Positions 51,101 to 60,069 are shown, numbered from the stretch's first letter. The stretch is 64,000 nt of DNA from Labilithrix sp. (GCA_019637175.1 JAHBWD010000030.1:35195-99194); one strand, 5' to 3'. Made by a program: numbers and translations. Notes: a model not told the origin generated them from the letters alone.

Positions 51101-52770
51101 TCCGACGTCGTCTTCGTCGAGGTCTCGGCGCCGTCTTGGAGGAACACGCCGTAGAGACCGCGATCGGGGATCGTGCCCGCGTTCTGGATCGCGAGGCGCT
51201 TCGCGCCGGCGCGCGGCACGACGACCCCGCGCGTGCGATCCCAGGTGATGCGCGCGCGAAGATCGGCGAACTCGTCGCTCGGGTAGCGGCCGGCGAGCAT
51301 GTCGAGCACGCCGTCGAAGCTCGCGCGCGGCAGCTCGGCGAACGGCGCCGCGCGGCGCACGAGGTTCCAGATCTCGTCGACGCTCGTCTCGATCGCCTCG
51401 TCGTCGAGCTTCTTTCGCGCCTTCTTCGCCTTCGCTTCGAACGGGATCCCGACCGACGCGATCGCGACGATCTGCTGCGCGAGGACGTCGAGCGGGTTGC
51501 GCGCGTACCACGTCTCCTCGACCTCGCCGTTCTCGATGCCCGCGGCCGCCGCGGCGCACGCGAGCAGATCGCCCTTGTGCTTGGGGACGAGCACGCCCGA
51601 CGGCACGCCGCCGACGTGATGGCTCGCGCGCCCGATGCGCTGGATCCCCGACGCGACCGAGGGCGGCGCCTCGACCTGGATCACCTGATCGACCGCGCCC
51701 ATGTCGATGCCGAGCTCGAGCGACGAGGTCGCGACGATCGCCGGCAGTGTGCCCGCCTTCAGGCGCTCTTCGATCGCGCGCCGGCTCTCCTTCGCGACCG
51801 AGCCGTGATGCGCGAGCGCGATCTCTTCTCCGGCGGTCTCGTTGAGCGCCGTCGCGAGGCGCTCGGCGAGCCTGCGGCTGTTGACGAAGATCATCGTCGA
51901 TCGCGCCGCGCGGACGCGCTCGACGAGCCTCGCGTGCGCCTGAGGCCAGATGCTCTTCTCGTCGGGATCGTCGTCGTCGATCTCCACGCCCTCGAGCGGC
52001 AGCGGCGGCGGCACCTCCACCGTGATCGAGAGCGTCTTCTTCGCCGACGCGTCGACGATCGCGACTGGCCGCGGCCGGAGCTCGACGCGCTTCTTGCGCT
52101 TGTCTTCCTCGAAGCCTGCGAGCAGCCGCGCGATCTCGTCGAGCGGGCGCTGGGTCGCCGAGAGCCCGATGCGCTGGAGTGGCTGACCTCGCCGCATCGC
52201 CTGGAGGCGCTCGAGCGAGAGGAAGAGGTGGGCGCCGCGCTTGCTCGCGGCCATCTGGTGGATCTCGTCGACGATGACCGTCTCGACGCTCGCGAGCATC
52301 GCGCGCTGCGACGACGTCAACATGAGGTAGAGCGACTCGGGCGTGGTGATGAGGATGTCGGGCGGCGAGCGCAGCGTCTTCGCGCGCTCGGCCGCCCCGG
52401 TGTCGCCCGTCCTCACCGCGACCTCGAGGCGCCGGAGGGGCCGCTCGAGGCGCGCCGCCGCCTCCGCGATCCCCGCGAGCGGCGCGCGGAGGTTCCGCTC
52501 GACGTCGACGGCGAGCGCCTTCAGCGGCGAGACGTAGAGGACGCGCAGCCGCGTCTCGGCGCCGCCCTCGCTCGAGCCCGCGAGGCGATCGATCGCCGAG
52601 AGGAACGCCGCCAAGGTCTTGCCGGATCCCGTCGGCGCGAGCAGGAGCGTCGTCTCGCCCGCGGCGATGTGCGGCCAGGCGCGAGCCTGCGCCGGCGTCG
52701 GCTCGCCGAGCGCCGACCGGAACCATTGTCCGACCGCCGGGTGGAACGAGGCGAGGGGATCTCGCTTCAT
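48169..52770 (-). CDS. lhr: Lhr-family ATP-dependent DNA helicase
   Basis: 1,533-residue superfamily 2 helicase, about the length of mycobacterial Lhr. RecA1 contains Walker A LLAPTGSGKT (Lys51), SPLKALAVDVERNL, TTPESLYLML and DEIH (168-171); RecA2 contains AHHGSVAKESR, LELGIDMGAVDQVIQ and QRIGRASH (arginine finger region). Then come the winged-helix and beta-barrel parts of Lhr-Core and a C-terminal extension of about 600 residues. Lhr is a 3'-5' ssDNA translocase involved in repair of crosslinks and alkylation. ATG 52770 is preferred over an in-frame start at 52809 because it lies just before a helical start. It is 52 bases downstream of fmt. Confidence 0.95.
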   Translation of the reverse strand: MKRDPLASFHPAVGQWFRSALGEPTPAQARAWPHIAAGETTLLLAPTGSGKTLAAFLSAIDRLAGSSEGGAETRLRVLYVSPLKALAVDVERNLRAPLAGIAEAAARLERPLRRLEVAVRTGDTGAAERAKTLRSPPDILITTPESLYLMLTSSQRAMLASVETVIVDEIHQMAASKRGAHLFLSLERLQAMRRGQPLQRIGLSATQRPLDEIARLLAGFEEDKRKKRVELRPRPVAIVDASAKKTLSITVEVPPPLPLEGVEIDDDDPDEKSIWPQAHARLVERVRAARSTMIFVNSRRLAERLATALNETAGEEIALAHHGSVAKESRRAIEERLKAGTLPAIVATSSLELGIDMGAVDQVIQVEAPPSVASGIQRIGRASHHVGGVPSGVLVPKHKGDLLACAAAAAGIENGEVEETWYARNPLDVLAQQIVAIASVGIPFEAKAKKARKKLDDEAIETSVDEIWNLVRRAAPFAELPRASFDGVLDMLAGRYPSDEFADLRARITWDRTRGVVVPRAGAKRLAIQNAGTIPDRGLYGVFLQDGAETSTKTTSEKRKSSRRVGELDEEMVFELREGDVFLLGASSWRAEQITRDRVLVTPAAGVPGKMPFWHGDRAGRTLAFGSRIGKLTRTVASLTPAEALETLRREHHLDARSASDLVAYVKEQVAAAGAAPTDQTIVVERVPDELGDLRVCVLTPFGSRVHAPWAMAALRKLREARAGDIEAVSTDDGMIFRVPGGEAPPPLELLFPSPDEIEDVVTHELGGSSLFAARFREAAARALLLPRQTVGKRTPLWAQRKRAADLLAVAQQYPSFPIVLETYRECLRDVFDLPALVGILRAVESRKIRVTAVDVTTPSPMASSLLFSFVGSFIYDEDAPAAERRAQALTIDHAQLRELLGEAELRKLLDPEVVLEHVQKLQRLDRPLRHADALHDLLLWLGDLTPSEIGKRADGAAADAWIGALARSGRIVRIRLASEERVVAVEDAARMRDALGVVLARGIPEAFLGETRDALTSLVARYARTHGPFTAQEIATRWGIGPASVTAALDRLLAAGKIVSGAFLPGRPGARRALEYCDAEVLKALKQKTLARLRKSIEPASAEAFGRFLADWQGIVAPEDARAARVTSSTGETLLRAIGQLEGCPVPASVLETEILPARVPDYRPHMLDQLLASGEVVWAGIEPVGAEDGRVALYLSDREPLLARSTDPDAVPRAPLHDKLRELFERRGAVFFPEITRHVQTYPADVLAALWDLVWAGEITNDTLEPLRSLGRKEERRGRPGPRPARLGPRGSEGRWSLRRSRWDRAPSDTERATAIARGMLDRYGIVLREAAQAEGLRGGFSNVYDVYRALEDQGRVRRGYFVAERGATQFALPGAEERLRARGASGEGGARTLVLAATDPASPWGALLPWPRARESEGEARGPTPQRAPGARVILHDGRLVAWLGRGGQSMITFLPKEEPDASHTLGVLGQALVGHARARGRLTLLATIDGVPAPESAIASALARFGFVVRRGVLVHMPDRPRAIETAHA

Positions 52771-52822
52771 GGAAAGCGAAGACTCTGCCCCGCGGCTCAC
52801 AAAAGGCAAGGGCCAGCGTGGA

Positions 52823-53788
52823 TCAGCCGAGGCGATCGCCTTCGGCGACGCCTCGGCCGAGGAACCAGTCGCTCGCCGAGATCGCCTTCTTTCCTTCGAG
52901 CTGCACCCGCGTGAGCTCGACGCCGCGCTCGCCGCACGCGACGATCACGCGCGTTTTGTCGGCGAAGACGATCGTGCCCGGCGCGGGTTTCTCCGTCGCG
53001 GCCGGCAGATCGGTCACGCGCGTCGCGTGCACCTTGAGCGTCTTGCCTCGCGACGTCGTGAACGCTCCCGGCCACGGCGTCATGCCGCGGACGTGATCGT
53101 GGACCTCGCGCGCCGACTTCGAAAAATCGATCTGCCCGTCTTTCTTCTCGAGGATCGGCGCGAGCGTCGCGCGCGCGTGATCCTGCTCTTGGGGCGTGTA
53201 GCCGCCGCTCACGTACACCGGCAGGCCTTTGCGCACAGCGAGCGCGCCGAGCGCGGAGAGCTTCTCGGACAGATCGCCCGCCGTCTCCTCTTCGGTGATC
53301 GGCGTCGTGAGCTGCTCGAGCATCGCGCCCGTGTCCATTCCCTCGTCCATCTGCATCAGCGTGACGCCCGTCTCCGGCTCGCCGCGCACGACCGCCCACG
53401 TGATCGGCGCCGCGCCGCGGAGCTTCGGCAGGAGCGACGCGTGCACGTTCACGCAGCCGAGGCGCGGCGCGTCGAGCACGTCTTTGGGCAGGATGCGCCC
53501 GTACGCGACGACGAGACCGACGTCGGCGTTCTGCTCGCGGAGCCACGCGGCGAACTCGCCCGTCTTGAGCTTCGTGGGCTGAACGACGCTCAGCCCGAGC
53601 TCGATCGCGCGCTGCTTCACGGGCGGCGGCGACAGCTCGAGGCCGCGCCCCGACGGGCGATCGGGCTGACACACGACCGCGGCGACGTCGGCGATCTCGA
53701 CGAGGGCGTCGAGGCAGGGCACCGCGAACTGCGGCGTGCCGAAGAACACCGCGCGGAACGCCTTCGGATTCTTGGTACTGCTCGTCAT
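52823..53788 (-). CDS. fmt: Methionyl-tRNA formyltransferase
   Basis: 321-residue Fmt that formylates the initiator Met-tRNA. Motifs: AVFFGTPQFAVPCL, CQPDRPSGRG, LVVAYGRILPKDVL, CVNVHASLLPKLRGAAPI (folate/catalytic signature with His), MQMDEGMDTGAM and a C-terminal OB-like domain. ATG 53788. The open frame continues upstream to 54559 through the neighbouring lipoprotein gene and is ignored. It is in a leftward operon with two lipoproteins before it (11-base gap) and lhr after it. Confidence 0.96.
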   Translation of the reverse strand: MTSSTKNPKAFRAVFFGTPQFAVPCLDALVEIADVAAVVCQPDRPSGRGLELSPPPVKQRAIELGLSVVQPTKLKTGEFAAWLREQNADVGLVVAYGRILPKDVLDAPRLGCVNVHASLLPKLRGAAPITWAVVRGEPETGVTLMQMDEGMDTGAMLEQLTTPITEEETAGDLSEKLSALGALAVRKGLPVYVSGGYTPQEQDHARATLAPILEKKDGQIDFSKSAREVHDHVRGMTPWPGAFTTSRGKTLKVHATRVTDLPAATEKPAPGTIVFADKTRVIVACGERGVELTRVQLEGKKAISASDWFLGRGVAEGDRLG

Positions 53789-53799
53789 GGAAGTCTCGC

Positions 53800-54588
53800 T
53801 CAGCCGCCGACGTCGATCTCGACCTTCGGCGCGCTCATCTCGTGGTCGACGCCCTCGGACACGCCGACGAGGGGCGTCACGACCTTGACGAGGTACTTGC
53901 CCTTCGCCAGCGGACCCGCGGCCGCGCGCGGATACCCTCGCTCCGGCGGCGTGCCCTTGTACTTCTCGGGGGCCCACTTCGTCTTCACGGCCTCCCACGG
54001 GATGCGCGCGCGCGCGAAGCCGTTCGCCGAGATCGTGACCCTCGCCGACTTCGGCTCGCTCGGCGGCGGCTGCGTCGCGCCCTTCGGGGGCGGCGGCGGG
54101 TTGCCCGCGGGCATGTCGGCGCGCTTGCTCTTCTTCGTGTCGTACGCCTCGACTTCGAAGCGCGCGACCGGATCGATCTTGAAGTGCAGCGTGAGCGGCT
54201 CCTTCGACTTGTTCACGAAGGTCACGAGCAGATCGACCTTGCCTCCGGGCGCGGGCTTGGTCGGGCTCGCCGCGAGCGTCACCTCGAGCTTGCCCGTGAG
54301 ATCCACCGGCGTCAGCGTGTCGGGCTTGACCGTCTCTTCGCAGGCGCTCTTGAGGAGGACGTCTTCGATGTTGCCGATGTCGAAGCCGACGCACTCGTCT
54401 TTCTTCGCGCCGTCGGCCCCCGCGGTCGGTTCGGACTTCTCCGATCCGCCTTCCGTGTCGGAGGTCGGCTCGGCGCCTCCGTCGGCCTCGTTCGACGCGT
54501 TCTCGGCGGGCTTGTTGCTTCCGCCGCATCCAAGCGCGAAAGCGAGCGCGCCGTAGCACGCGAGCGAACGGATGGTCAGTCGATGCAT
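53800..54588 (-). CDS. Lipoprotein, unknown, upstream of fmt
   Basis: 262-residue lipoprotein: signal peptide with lipobox ALGC, then an Asp/Glu/Ser-rich spacer (about 25-60), a Cys-containing stretch (DECVGFDIGNIEDVLLKSAC) and a long beta-sandwich-like part (KLEVTLAASPTKPAPGGKVD, LLVTFVNKSKEPLTLHFKID) that resembles immunoglobulin-type or arrestin-like folds, with a Pro-rich loop (NPPPPPKGATQPPP). Starts at ATG 54588, which overlaps the previous gene by 13 bases. No family recognised. Confidence 0.75.
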   Translation of the reverse strand: MHRLTIRSLACYGALAFALGCGGSNKPAENASNEADGGAEPTSDTEGGSEKSEPTAGADGAKKDECVGFDIGNIEDVLLKSACEETVKPDTLTPVDLTGKLEVTLAASPTKPAPGGKVDLLVTFVNKSKEPLTLHFKIDPVARFEVEAYDTKKSKRADMPAGNPPPPPKGATQPPPSEPKSARVTISANGFARARIPWEAVKTKWAPEKYKGTPPERGYPRAAAGPLAKGKYLVKVVTPLVGVSEGVDHEMSAPKVEIDVGG

Positions 54589-54884
54589 GCTTGCCACGTC
54601 TCCGGGTTGGGGGCCTTCATCGCGCAACGGTACTCGCGCCGAGAGATCTCGGCCTCGCACTGATCGTGGACGCGCTTGTAGCCCGGCTCCGTCTTCCGCA
54701 GCGCCTTCTTCATGTCGCGCGCGGCGCGCGCCTCGGCGGGCGGAAGGTTCGCGAGGGCAGGTTCGCCGAGGGCCGTCATGTCGACATACTTGTCGAGCAT
54801 CTCCGAGCACTCGGAACGGGTGACCTTGCCGTCGCACGCAAGCGCGAGCGCAGCCGGGGCGAGCGTGGCGAGGGCCCGTTTCAC
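54576..54884 (-). CDS. Small Cys-rich lipoprotein
   Basis: 102-residue lipoprotein: GTG start, signal peptide with lipobox LALAC, then a helical domain with Cys in VTRSECSEML, VHDQCEAEI, RREYRCAMK and WQACID, probably two disulfides. No family recognised. It is the first gene of the fmt-lhr-nei run and divergent from serC with 63 bases between starts. Confidence 0.75.
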   Translation of the reverse strand: MKRALATLAPAALALACDGKVTRSECSEMLDKYVDMTALGEPALANLPPAEARAARDMKKALRKTEPGYKRVHDQCEAEISRREYRCAMKAPNPETWQACID

Positions 54885-54947
54885 GCGCGGCAGTGTACCT
54901 TCGAATCGCGCGCACGCGTGGCGAAAGTCCCGCTACCCTTCGCCTCC

Positions 54948-56063
54948 ATGAGCCGTGCACTCAACTTCAACGCGGGCCCCGCTTCTCTCCCCCTCGCCGC
55001 GCTCGAGCGCGCGCGCGACGAGCTGCTCGACTTCGAAGGCTCCGGGATGAGCGTGATGGAGCACTCGCATCGCGGCAAGGTGTACGAGAAGGTCCACCAC
55101 GAGGCGGTCGCGCTCGTCGCCAAGCACCTCGGGCTCACGAAGGACTGGGACGTCCTCTTCGTCCAAGGCGGCGCGTCGCAGGCGTTCGCGCAGCTCCCGA
55201 TGAACTTCCTCCCGCAAGGGAAGACGGCCGACTACGTCGTGACCGGCGCGTGGGGGGAGAAGGCGGTCTCCGAGGCGCGCGCCGCGAAGAGCTTGGGGGT
55301 GGGAGAGGTCCACGTCGCCGCGAGCACGGAGAAGGAGAAGTCGTACGTTCGCGTCCCCCGGCAAGACGAGCTCGCCATCACCAGCGGCGCCGCGTACCTC
55401 CACGTCACGAGCAACGAGACCATCCACGGCGTCGAGTACGGGCTCGACGCGAGCACGCCGTTCCCCACGGCGGCCGCGCCCGTCATCGTCGACATGTCGA
55501 GCGACATCCTCGCGCGCCGCGTCGACGCCTCGCAGTTCGGCGTCATCTACGCCGGCGCTCAGAAGAACATCGGGCCGAGCGGCGTCACGATCGTGTGCGC
55601 GAAGAAGGAGCTCGTCGCGCAGGGCCGCAAGGACATCCCGGCGATCTTCCAGTACCGCACGCACGCCGACAACCAGTCGCTCTACAACACGCCTCCGACG
55701 TTCGGCATCTACCTGGTTCGCAACGTCCTCGCGTGGCTCGAAGGCGAGGGCGGCGTGCCGGCGATCGAGGAGCGGAACAAGAAGAAGGCGCGGCTCCTCT
55801 ACGATGCGATCGACGGGTCCGGCGGCTTCTATCGAAGCCCGGTCGATCCGGCGTGCCGCTCGATCATGAACGTCGTCTGGCGGCTGCCGACGGCGGAGCT
55901 CGAGGAGGCCTTCGTGAAGGAGGCCGAGGGCCAGAAGATGATCGGCCTCAAGGGGCACCGGTCGGTCGGCGGCATCCGCGCGTCGATCTACAACGCCGTC
56001 GAGGTCGCCTGGGTGGAGGCCCTCGCCTCGTTCATGAAGGACTTCGCGAAGCGCAAGGGCTGA
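54948..56063 (+). CDS. serC: Phosphoserine aminotransferase
   Basis: 371-residue class V aminotransferase of the serine (and pyridoxal 5'-phosphate) pathway. Landmarks: LNFNAGPASLP, SGMSVMEHSHRGK, VLFVQGGASQAFAQ, YLHVTSNETIHGV, DMSSDILAR and the PLP-lysine motif GAQKNIGPSG (Lys206); RSIMNVVWRL and LKGHRSVGGIRASIYNAV complete the active site. ATG 54948 directly precedes the family's N-terminal strand. The open frame extends upstream, but that would overlap the divergent lipoprotein gene. Confidence 0.97.
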   Translation: MSRALNFNAGPASLPLAALERARDELLDFEGSGMSVMEHSHRGKVYEKVHHEAVALVAKHLGLTKDWDVLFVQGGASQAFAQLPMNFLPQGKTADYVVTGAWGEKAVSEARAAKSLGVGEVHVAASTEKEKSYVRVPRQDELAITSGAAYLHVTSNETIHGVEYGLDASTPFPTAAAPVIVDMSSDILARRVDASQFGVIYAGAQKNIGPSGVTIVCAKKELVAQGRKDIPAIFQYRTHADNQSLYNTPPTFGIYLVRNVLAWLEGEGGVPAIEERNKKKARLLYDAIDGSGGFYRSPVDPACRSIMNVVWRLPTAELEEAFVKEAEGQKMIGLKGHRSVGGIRASIYNAVEVAWVEALASFMKDFAKRKG

Positions 56064-56083
56064 TCCCCGCTCCCGCGTGCGAA

Positions 56084-57115
56084 TCACTTCTCCGCGGCGG
56101 AGGCGTCCGAGGCAGCAAAGACGGTGTTCCAGTCGCGCTTCATGCTCACCACGCGAAAGTCGTGCGACAGCGCGGCCGCGGGCGTGGCGCCGTCTTTCTC
56201 GCTGTAGGCGGTCTCGCGGATCGCGTCGTCGTGCTTGATGACGAGGGCCATCGACGGGCGCGCGGCGTCGCGCGTGTACTCGAGCATCTCGATGTCGCCG
56301 GCGTTGCCCTCGTTGCCCGCGGCGAAGATCGGACGCCGCCCGACGCGCCGATCGATGCCGTCGGGCTTGGTGGCGCCGTCGTTGACCGTCTCGATCGCGG
56401 GTAGACGCATGAAGGTGCTCCGGCGGTCGATCGTCACGAGCTTCTTGTCGAAGCGGCTGCCGATGACGCGCTCCTTCGGTACGCCGTAGAGCGCGTCGGC
56501 GAAGACGCGCATGAAGTCGACGTCGCCGGCCGACGAGAGATACACCGTGAAGCCGCGCGCGCGCAGGAGGCGCAAGAGCTCCATCATCGGCGCGTACGTC
56601 AGCGACGTGTACGGCACGCCGAAGCGCGGATGGCGCGCCGAAGCGAGGAACGCGCGGACGTAGGCCTCGTAGGCCTCGTCGGTCATGCCGGTGTGCGTTC
56701 GCGTCGCGAGCTCGAGGATCGCCTTGCGTCCTTCGGGGAGATCGCCCGTGAGCGCCGACGCGAACGGCTCCGCGTGGCGCAGCGCCGGATCGCGCTCGGC
56801 CATCTCGCGGAGGCGCGCGATCGTGAAGGCGCCTTCGACGAGAGGCTTCTCCTGCCAGAGCGTGCCGTCGTTGTCGAAGACGGCGATGCGCTCGTCGACC
56901 GGCACGAAGTCGGCGCTCCCCGGCGTCGATACGCGATCGAGGTAGTCGAGGATCGCCCCCTTCACCTCACCGTCGTTCCACGACGGCAGCGGATCGCCTC
57001 GCGTCGACGCCGCAGTGACGGCGGTCACGCTCGTACGCGGCGACGCGCAAGCAGCCAGCGCGATCAGGAAGATCGCGCCGGCGTGCGAGAGCAGCAGACG
57101 AAGGGAGCGGCTCAT
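56084..57115 (-). CDS. HAD-superfamily phosphatase lipoprotein
   Basis: 343-residue secreted phosphatase-like protein. Signal peptide with lipobox LAAC. HAD motifs: I DNDGTLWQEKP (Asp nucleophile), II SSAGDV, III around RVGRRPIFAAGN, IV GNAGDIEML. The cap between motifs I and II is helical. All catalytic Asp positions are present, so it is probably an active periplasmic phosphatase; the substrate is unknown. ATG 57115. It converges with serC. Confidence 0.87.
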   Translation of the reverse strand: MSRSLRLLLSHAGAIFLIALAACASPRTSVTAVTAASTRGDPLPSWNDGEVKGAILDYLDRVSTPGSADFVPVDERIAVFDNDGTLWQEKPLVEGAFTIARLREMAERDPALRHAEPFASALTGDLPEGRKAILELATRTHTGMTDEAYEAYVRAFLASARHPRFGVPYTSLTYAPMMELLRLLRARGFTVYLSSAGDVDFMRVFADALYGVPKERVIGSRFDKKLVTIDRRSTFMRLPAIETVNDGATKPDGIDRRVGRRPIFAAGNEGNAGDIEMLEYTRDAARPSMALVIKHDDAIRETAYSEKDGATPAAALSHDFRVVSMKRDWNTVFAASDASAAEK

Positions 57116-57163
57116 GGGATCTCCTCGGGCTCTCGAGCCAGCAAGGAGCGAGCCGCTCGCGCG

Positions 57164-57391
57164 CTACGACGACTTCTTCGCCGCCTTCGCCTCGTGCGCC
57201 TTGAGCTGCTGCTCGAGCGATTCGGCGACCGCGGGGGCGACGGCCTCGCCGCGCGCCCACTGCGACGCCTTCAGCAGCGTCGTCTGCGCCGCTTCCGCGA
57301 GGTGCGCGCGGCGGTGGCGCGACAGCTTCGCGAACGCGACCTGAGACTCGGTGGGGTTGTTGCGGAGGGAGGGCTGGAGAAATCCACGCAT
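57164..57391 (-). CDS. Small Ala-rich helical protein, hypothetical
   Basis: 75 residues with ATG 57391, predicted helix-rich (AKLSRHRRAHLAEAAQTTLLKA, LEQQLKAHEAKAAKKSS) and basic at the end. No family or signal seen. It lies between the HAD gene and the kinase gene, both leftward, with 47 bases to each, and could be a spurious frame. Confidence 0.4.
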   Translation of the reverse strand: MRGFLQPSLRNNPTESQVAFAKLSRHRRAHLAEAAQTTLLKASQWARGEAVAPAVAESLEQQLKAHEAKAAKKSS

Positions 57392-57438
57392 GATGGCGCG
57401 CTTTTAGCGGGGATCGGGCGGCTTGGGAAGCAGAGTCG

Positions 57439-60069
57439 CTATTGGCCGAAGATCGAGAGCCCGCACGTCTCACGCGTGACATACGTGAAGCTCCCCTCGT
57501 CGGGGGCGCTCGTGTCGTATTTCACGAGGCCGGAGGCGTGCGCCGTCCCGATGACGCGCACCGCGCCGGTCGCGCGGGCGAGCTCTTGCAGCGCCGCGGC
57601 GATCGGGCCCAGCGACTTGACCTCGGCGCGCGCCAGCCGCTCGCAAGGGATGGGCGTCGTGCGCCAGCTCGCGTCGAGGCGGAAGCCCCGATCGGTCCCC
57701 GTGATCGTCCCCGCGACCGCTGCGACGAAGGGCCCGACGGTCACCGACGTCTTCTCGAGCTCGAGGGGTTTCCCGACGGGACCCGCGGCCGTGCCCTCGA
57801 TCTTCACGTCGAGCGGCGTCTTGATCCCCTTGATGCGCGCGCCGAAGACGTCGAGCTGGCCCTTGCCCTCGACGCGGGCCGCGGGCGTGACCTCGCCTTC
57901 GAGCTTGAGCTCGACGTCGGTCGAAGGATCGGCGGGCACGCCGAGCTCGTCGGCGCGGATCCCGAGGCGCGCGAGCGGCGATCGGGGGATGCGCACCGTG
58001 AGCTTGGTGGCGCTGCTCTTGCCCCACACGAAGAGCGCGCTCGGGCCGTCGGGGACCGGCGGATCGAACAGCAGACGAACACGCGAGGTCGTCGGATTTC
58101 GATCGAACGACGCCGCCCAAGGACCGAACGTCGTGTTCTTCGTCGTGACCTCGAAGCGACCGACGCTCGCGCGAACGTCTTCGAGGCCGACGCCCTTCGA
58201 CTCGAGCTCCGTGCCGAGATCGCTGGCGAGGATGCGCGAGCCCTCGCCCGTGGCGCCGTTCCATGTCAGGCGCCCGGCGACGATCGTGACGCGGCGCGGC
58301 TCCGCGCCCGTCCCCGCGAAGCGGCCGCGATTGAGATCGTAGAAGATCGCGAGCGACGTCAGGATGTCGGTCGCCGCGCCGTCGAGCTTCGCCTCGAGGC
58401 CGCGCACGCGGACGTCGCGCGCGCTGAAGCCCGACGTGTGGATCTCCTCGGCCCGGAGTTCGACGCCGGGGATCGTCACGACCTTGGCGGTGACGCCGTG
58501 AAGCGTGACGCCGCCGAAGCTCACGGAGGTGCGCGCGATCGTGAGCTCCACGCCGGCTTCGCGCGCCGACGAGACGATGCGGTCTTGGACGATACGCGGC
58601 AAGAAGAGGAGCGCCACGACGAGCGCGAGCGCGAAGACCATGATCGCGCCGGCGAGCTTGATCCAGCCGCCGCCGCCCGCGACCGGCTTGCCCTGCGTGG
58701 CGGGGCCGACGTACTCGCGCGCGGGCGCGGCCACCTGCGCCTTCTCGTCGTCGTCTGTTTCGCCGTGGGGCTCGGGCTTCCTCGGCCCGCCGTGATCGGG
58801 GACGCTTCCGCGCGCGACGAGCGCACGCACGTCCATGAAGCCCGGGCCGCCGGCCGACGGAGGCTCGTCTTCGGTGGGCACGCCCACGGGCGCGATCGCC
58901 TGAGGCGGCGCCTGCACCGGCGAAGACTCGGACGCCACGGCCGCGTTCGCCGACGCGAGGGTCGGGGAGGCTTCGGCTCTCGGCGGAGGCGCGGCTGGCT
59001 TCGTCGGTCGCGCCGGCGAAGGTCCGAGCTCGGCGACGAACGAGGGCACCTCGACCTTCTCGACTCTCTCCTTCGACGCCGGCGCGATCGGCGCGATGTT
59101 CGAAGCGGTGCTCGTGAGCTCGCGCCGCCGCTCCTTCGCGCGATCGGAGAGGTTCTTGCTCGCCCACGTTCCGACGTCGGGAACGAAGCCTTCGTCCGCG
59201 ATCGCCGCTTCGATCGCGGTCTGCATCTCGAGGGCGCTCGCGTAACGATCGCCGGGATCGTGCGAGAGCGCGCGCTCGACGATCGCCGCGACGAGGGGGG
59301 GCACGCTCTCGGGCAGGGGCGGGGGAGCGGCGCCCGAGAGCAGCAGGTTCAGCGTCGCCGCGTCGTGACCGCCGTCGAACGGGGGATGGCCCGCGAGGAG
59401 ACGATACAGCGTGGCGCCGGCCGCGAACACGTCGGTGGAGGGTCCGAGCGGCTCGCGCGTCGCCTGCTCCGGGGCCATGTAGTGGAGCTTGCCCTTGAGG
59501 GCGCCGGCTTCGGTGTCGCTGCCGATGCGATCTTTCGCGACGGCGATGCCGAAGTCGATCACCTTCACGTCGCCTCTCACGCCGACGAGCACGTTGTGCG
59601 GTGAGACGTCGCGATGGACGACGCCGCGGAGCTGTCCATCGACACCGGTGAGTCGATGCGCAGCGTGGAGGCCCGCGCAGACGTCGGCGATGATGCGGAG
59701 GGCGACGGCCGCGGGCACCGTCGCCGACGCGCCGGTGCGACGCGAGACCGACGTGAGGAGCGCGCTCAGCGACTCGCCGTCGACGTACTCCATGACGAGG
59801 TAGAGCATCGACGCCGACTCGCCGAGATCGAAGACCTGCGCGACGTTGGGGTGCTCGATCGACGCCGCGATGCGGGCCTCGTCGAGGAACATGCTGCGAA
59901 ACGCCGGGTGATCGGCGAAGCGCGCGTGGATGCACTTGAAAGCGAAGAGCTTCTCGAAGCCGTGCTTGCCCCTCTGCTTGGCGACCCACACCTCGGCCAT
60001 GCCGCCCTCGCCGATGGGGCAGACGAGCTCGTACCGGTCGATCTGCGTTCCGGGGGAGAGCGTGGACAC
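57439..60069 (-). CDS. Ser/Thr protein kinase with transmembrane helix and AsmA-like periplasmic domain
   Basis: 876-residue Pkn-type kinase. Kinase domain (about 13-290): glycine loop IGEGGMAEV, Lys45 in FAFKC, HRDVSPHN (152-159), DFG (172-174), KGKLHYMAPEQ. A Pro/Ala-rich juxtamembrane stretch follows, then a TM helix (about 470-492, GAIMVFALALVVALLFL). The periplasmic part (about 495-876) reads like AsmA/DUF748 protein: IVQDRIVSSAREAGVELTI, VSFGGVTLHGVTAKVVTIPG, RGLEAKLDG, LGTELESKGVGLEDVRASV. GTG 60069 starts right at the kinase domain and the frame is open to 60180 without a supported start. It is divergent from the cyclase, 34 bases between starts. Confidence 0.9.
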   Translation of the reverse strand: MSTLSPGTQIDRYELVCPIGEGGMAEVWVAKQRGKHGFEKLFAFKCIHARFADHPAFRSMFLDEARIAASIEHPNVAQVFDLGESASMLYLVMEYVDGESLSALLTSVSRRTGASATVPAAVALRIIADVCAGLHAAHRLTGVDGQLRGVVHRDVSPHNVLVGVRGDVKVIDFGIAVAKDRIGSDTEAGALKGKLHYMAPEQATREPLGPSTDVFAAGATLYRLLAGHPPFDGGHDAATLNLLLSGAAPPPLPESVPPLVAAIVERALSHDPGDRYASALEMQTAIEAAIADEGFVPDVGTWASKNLSDRAKERRRELTSTASNIAPIAPASKERVEKVEVPSFVAELGPSPARPTKPAAPPPRAEASPTLASANAAVASESSPVQAPPQAIAPVGVPTEDEPPSAGGPGFMDVRALVARGSVPDHGGPRKPEPHGETDDDEKAQVAAPAREYVGPATQGKPVAGGGGWIKLAGAIMVFALALVVALLFLPRIVQDRIVSSAREAGVELTIARTSVSFGGVTLHGVTAKVVTIPGVELRAEEIHTSGFSARDVRVRGLEAKLDGAATDILTSLAIFYDLNRGRFAGTGAEPRRVTIVAGRLTWNGATGEGSRILASDLGTELESKGVGLEDVRASVGRFEVTTKNTTFGPWAASFDRNPTTSRVRLLFDPPVPDGPSALFVWGKSSATKLTVRIPRSPLARLGIRADELGVPADPSTDVELKLEGEVTPAARVEGKGQLDVFGARIKGIKTPLDVKIEGTAAGPVGKPLELEKTSVTVGPFVAAVAGTITGTDRGFRLDASWRTTPIPCERLARAEVKSLGPIAAALQELARATGAVRVIGTAHASGLVKYDTSAPDEGSFTYVTRETCGLSIFGQ

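Noticed and set aside
48052..52914. A very long open frame (about 1,600 codons) opposite lhr and nei
   Set aside because: It is Arg/Ala/Leu-rich low-complexity sequence, antisense to clear helicase and glycosylase genes. Open antisense frames are expected at this GC content. The same applies to long antisense frames opposite hppA (1690-4011), glgP (20468-24538) and the kinase/cyclase locus (57470-61474).
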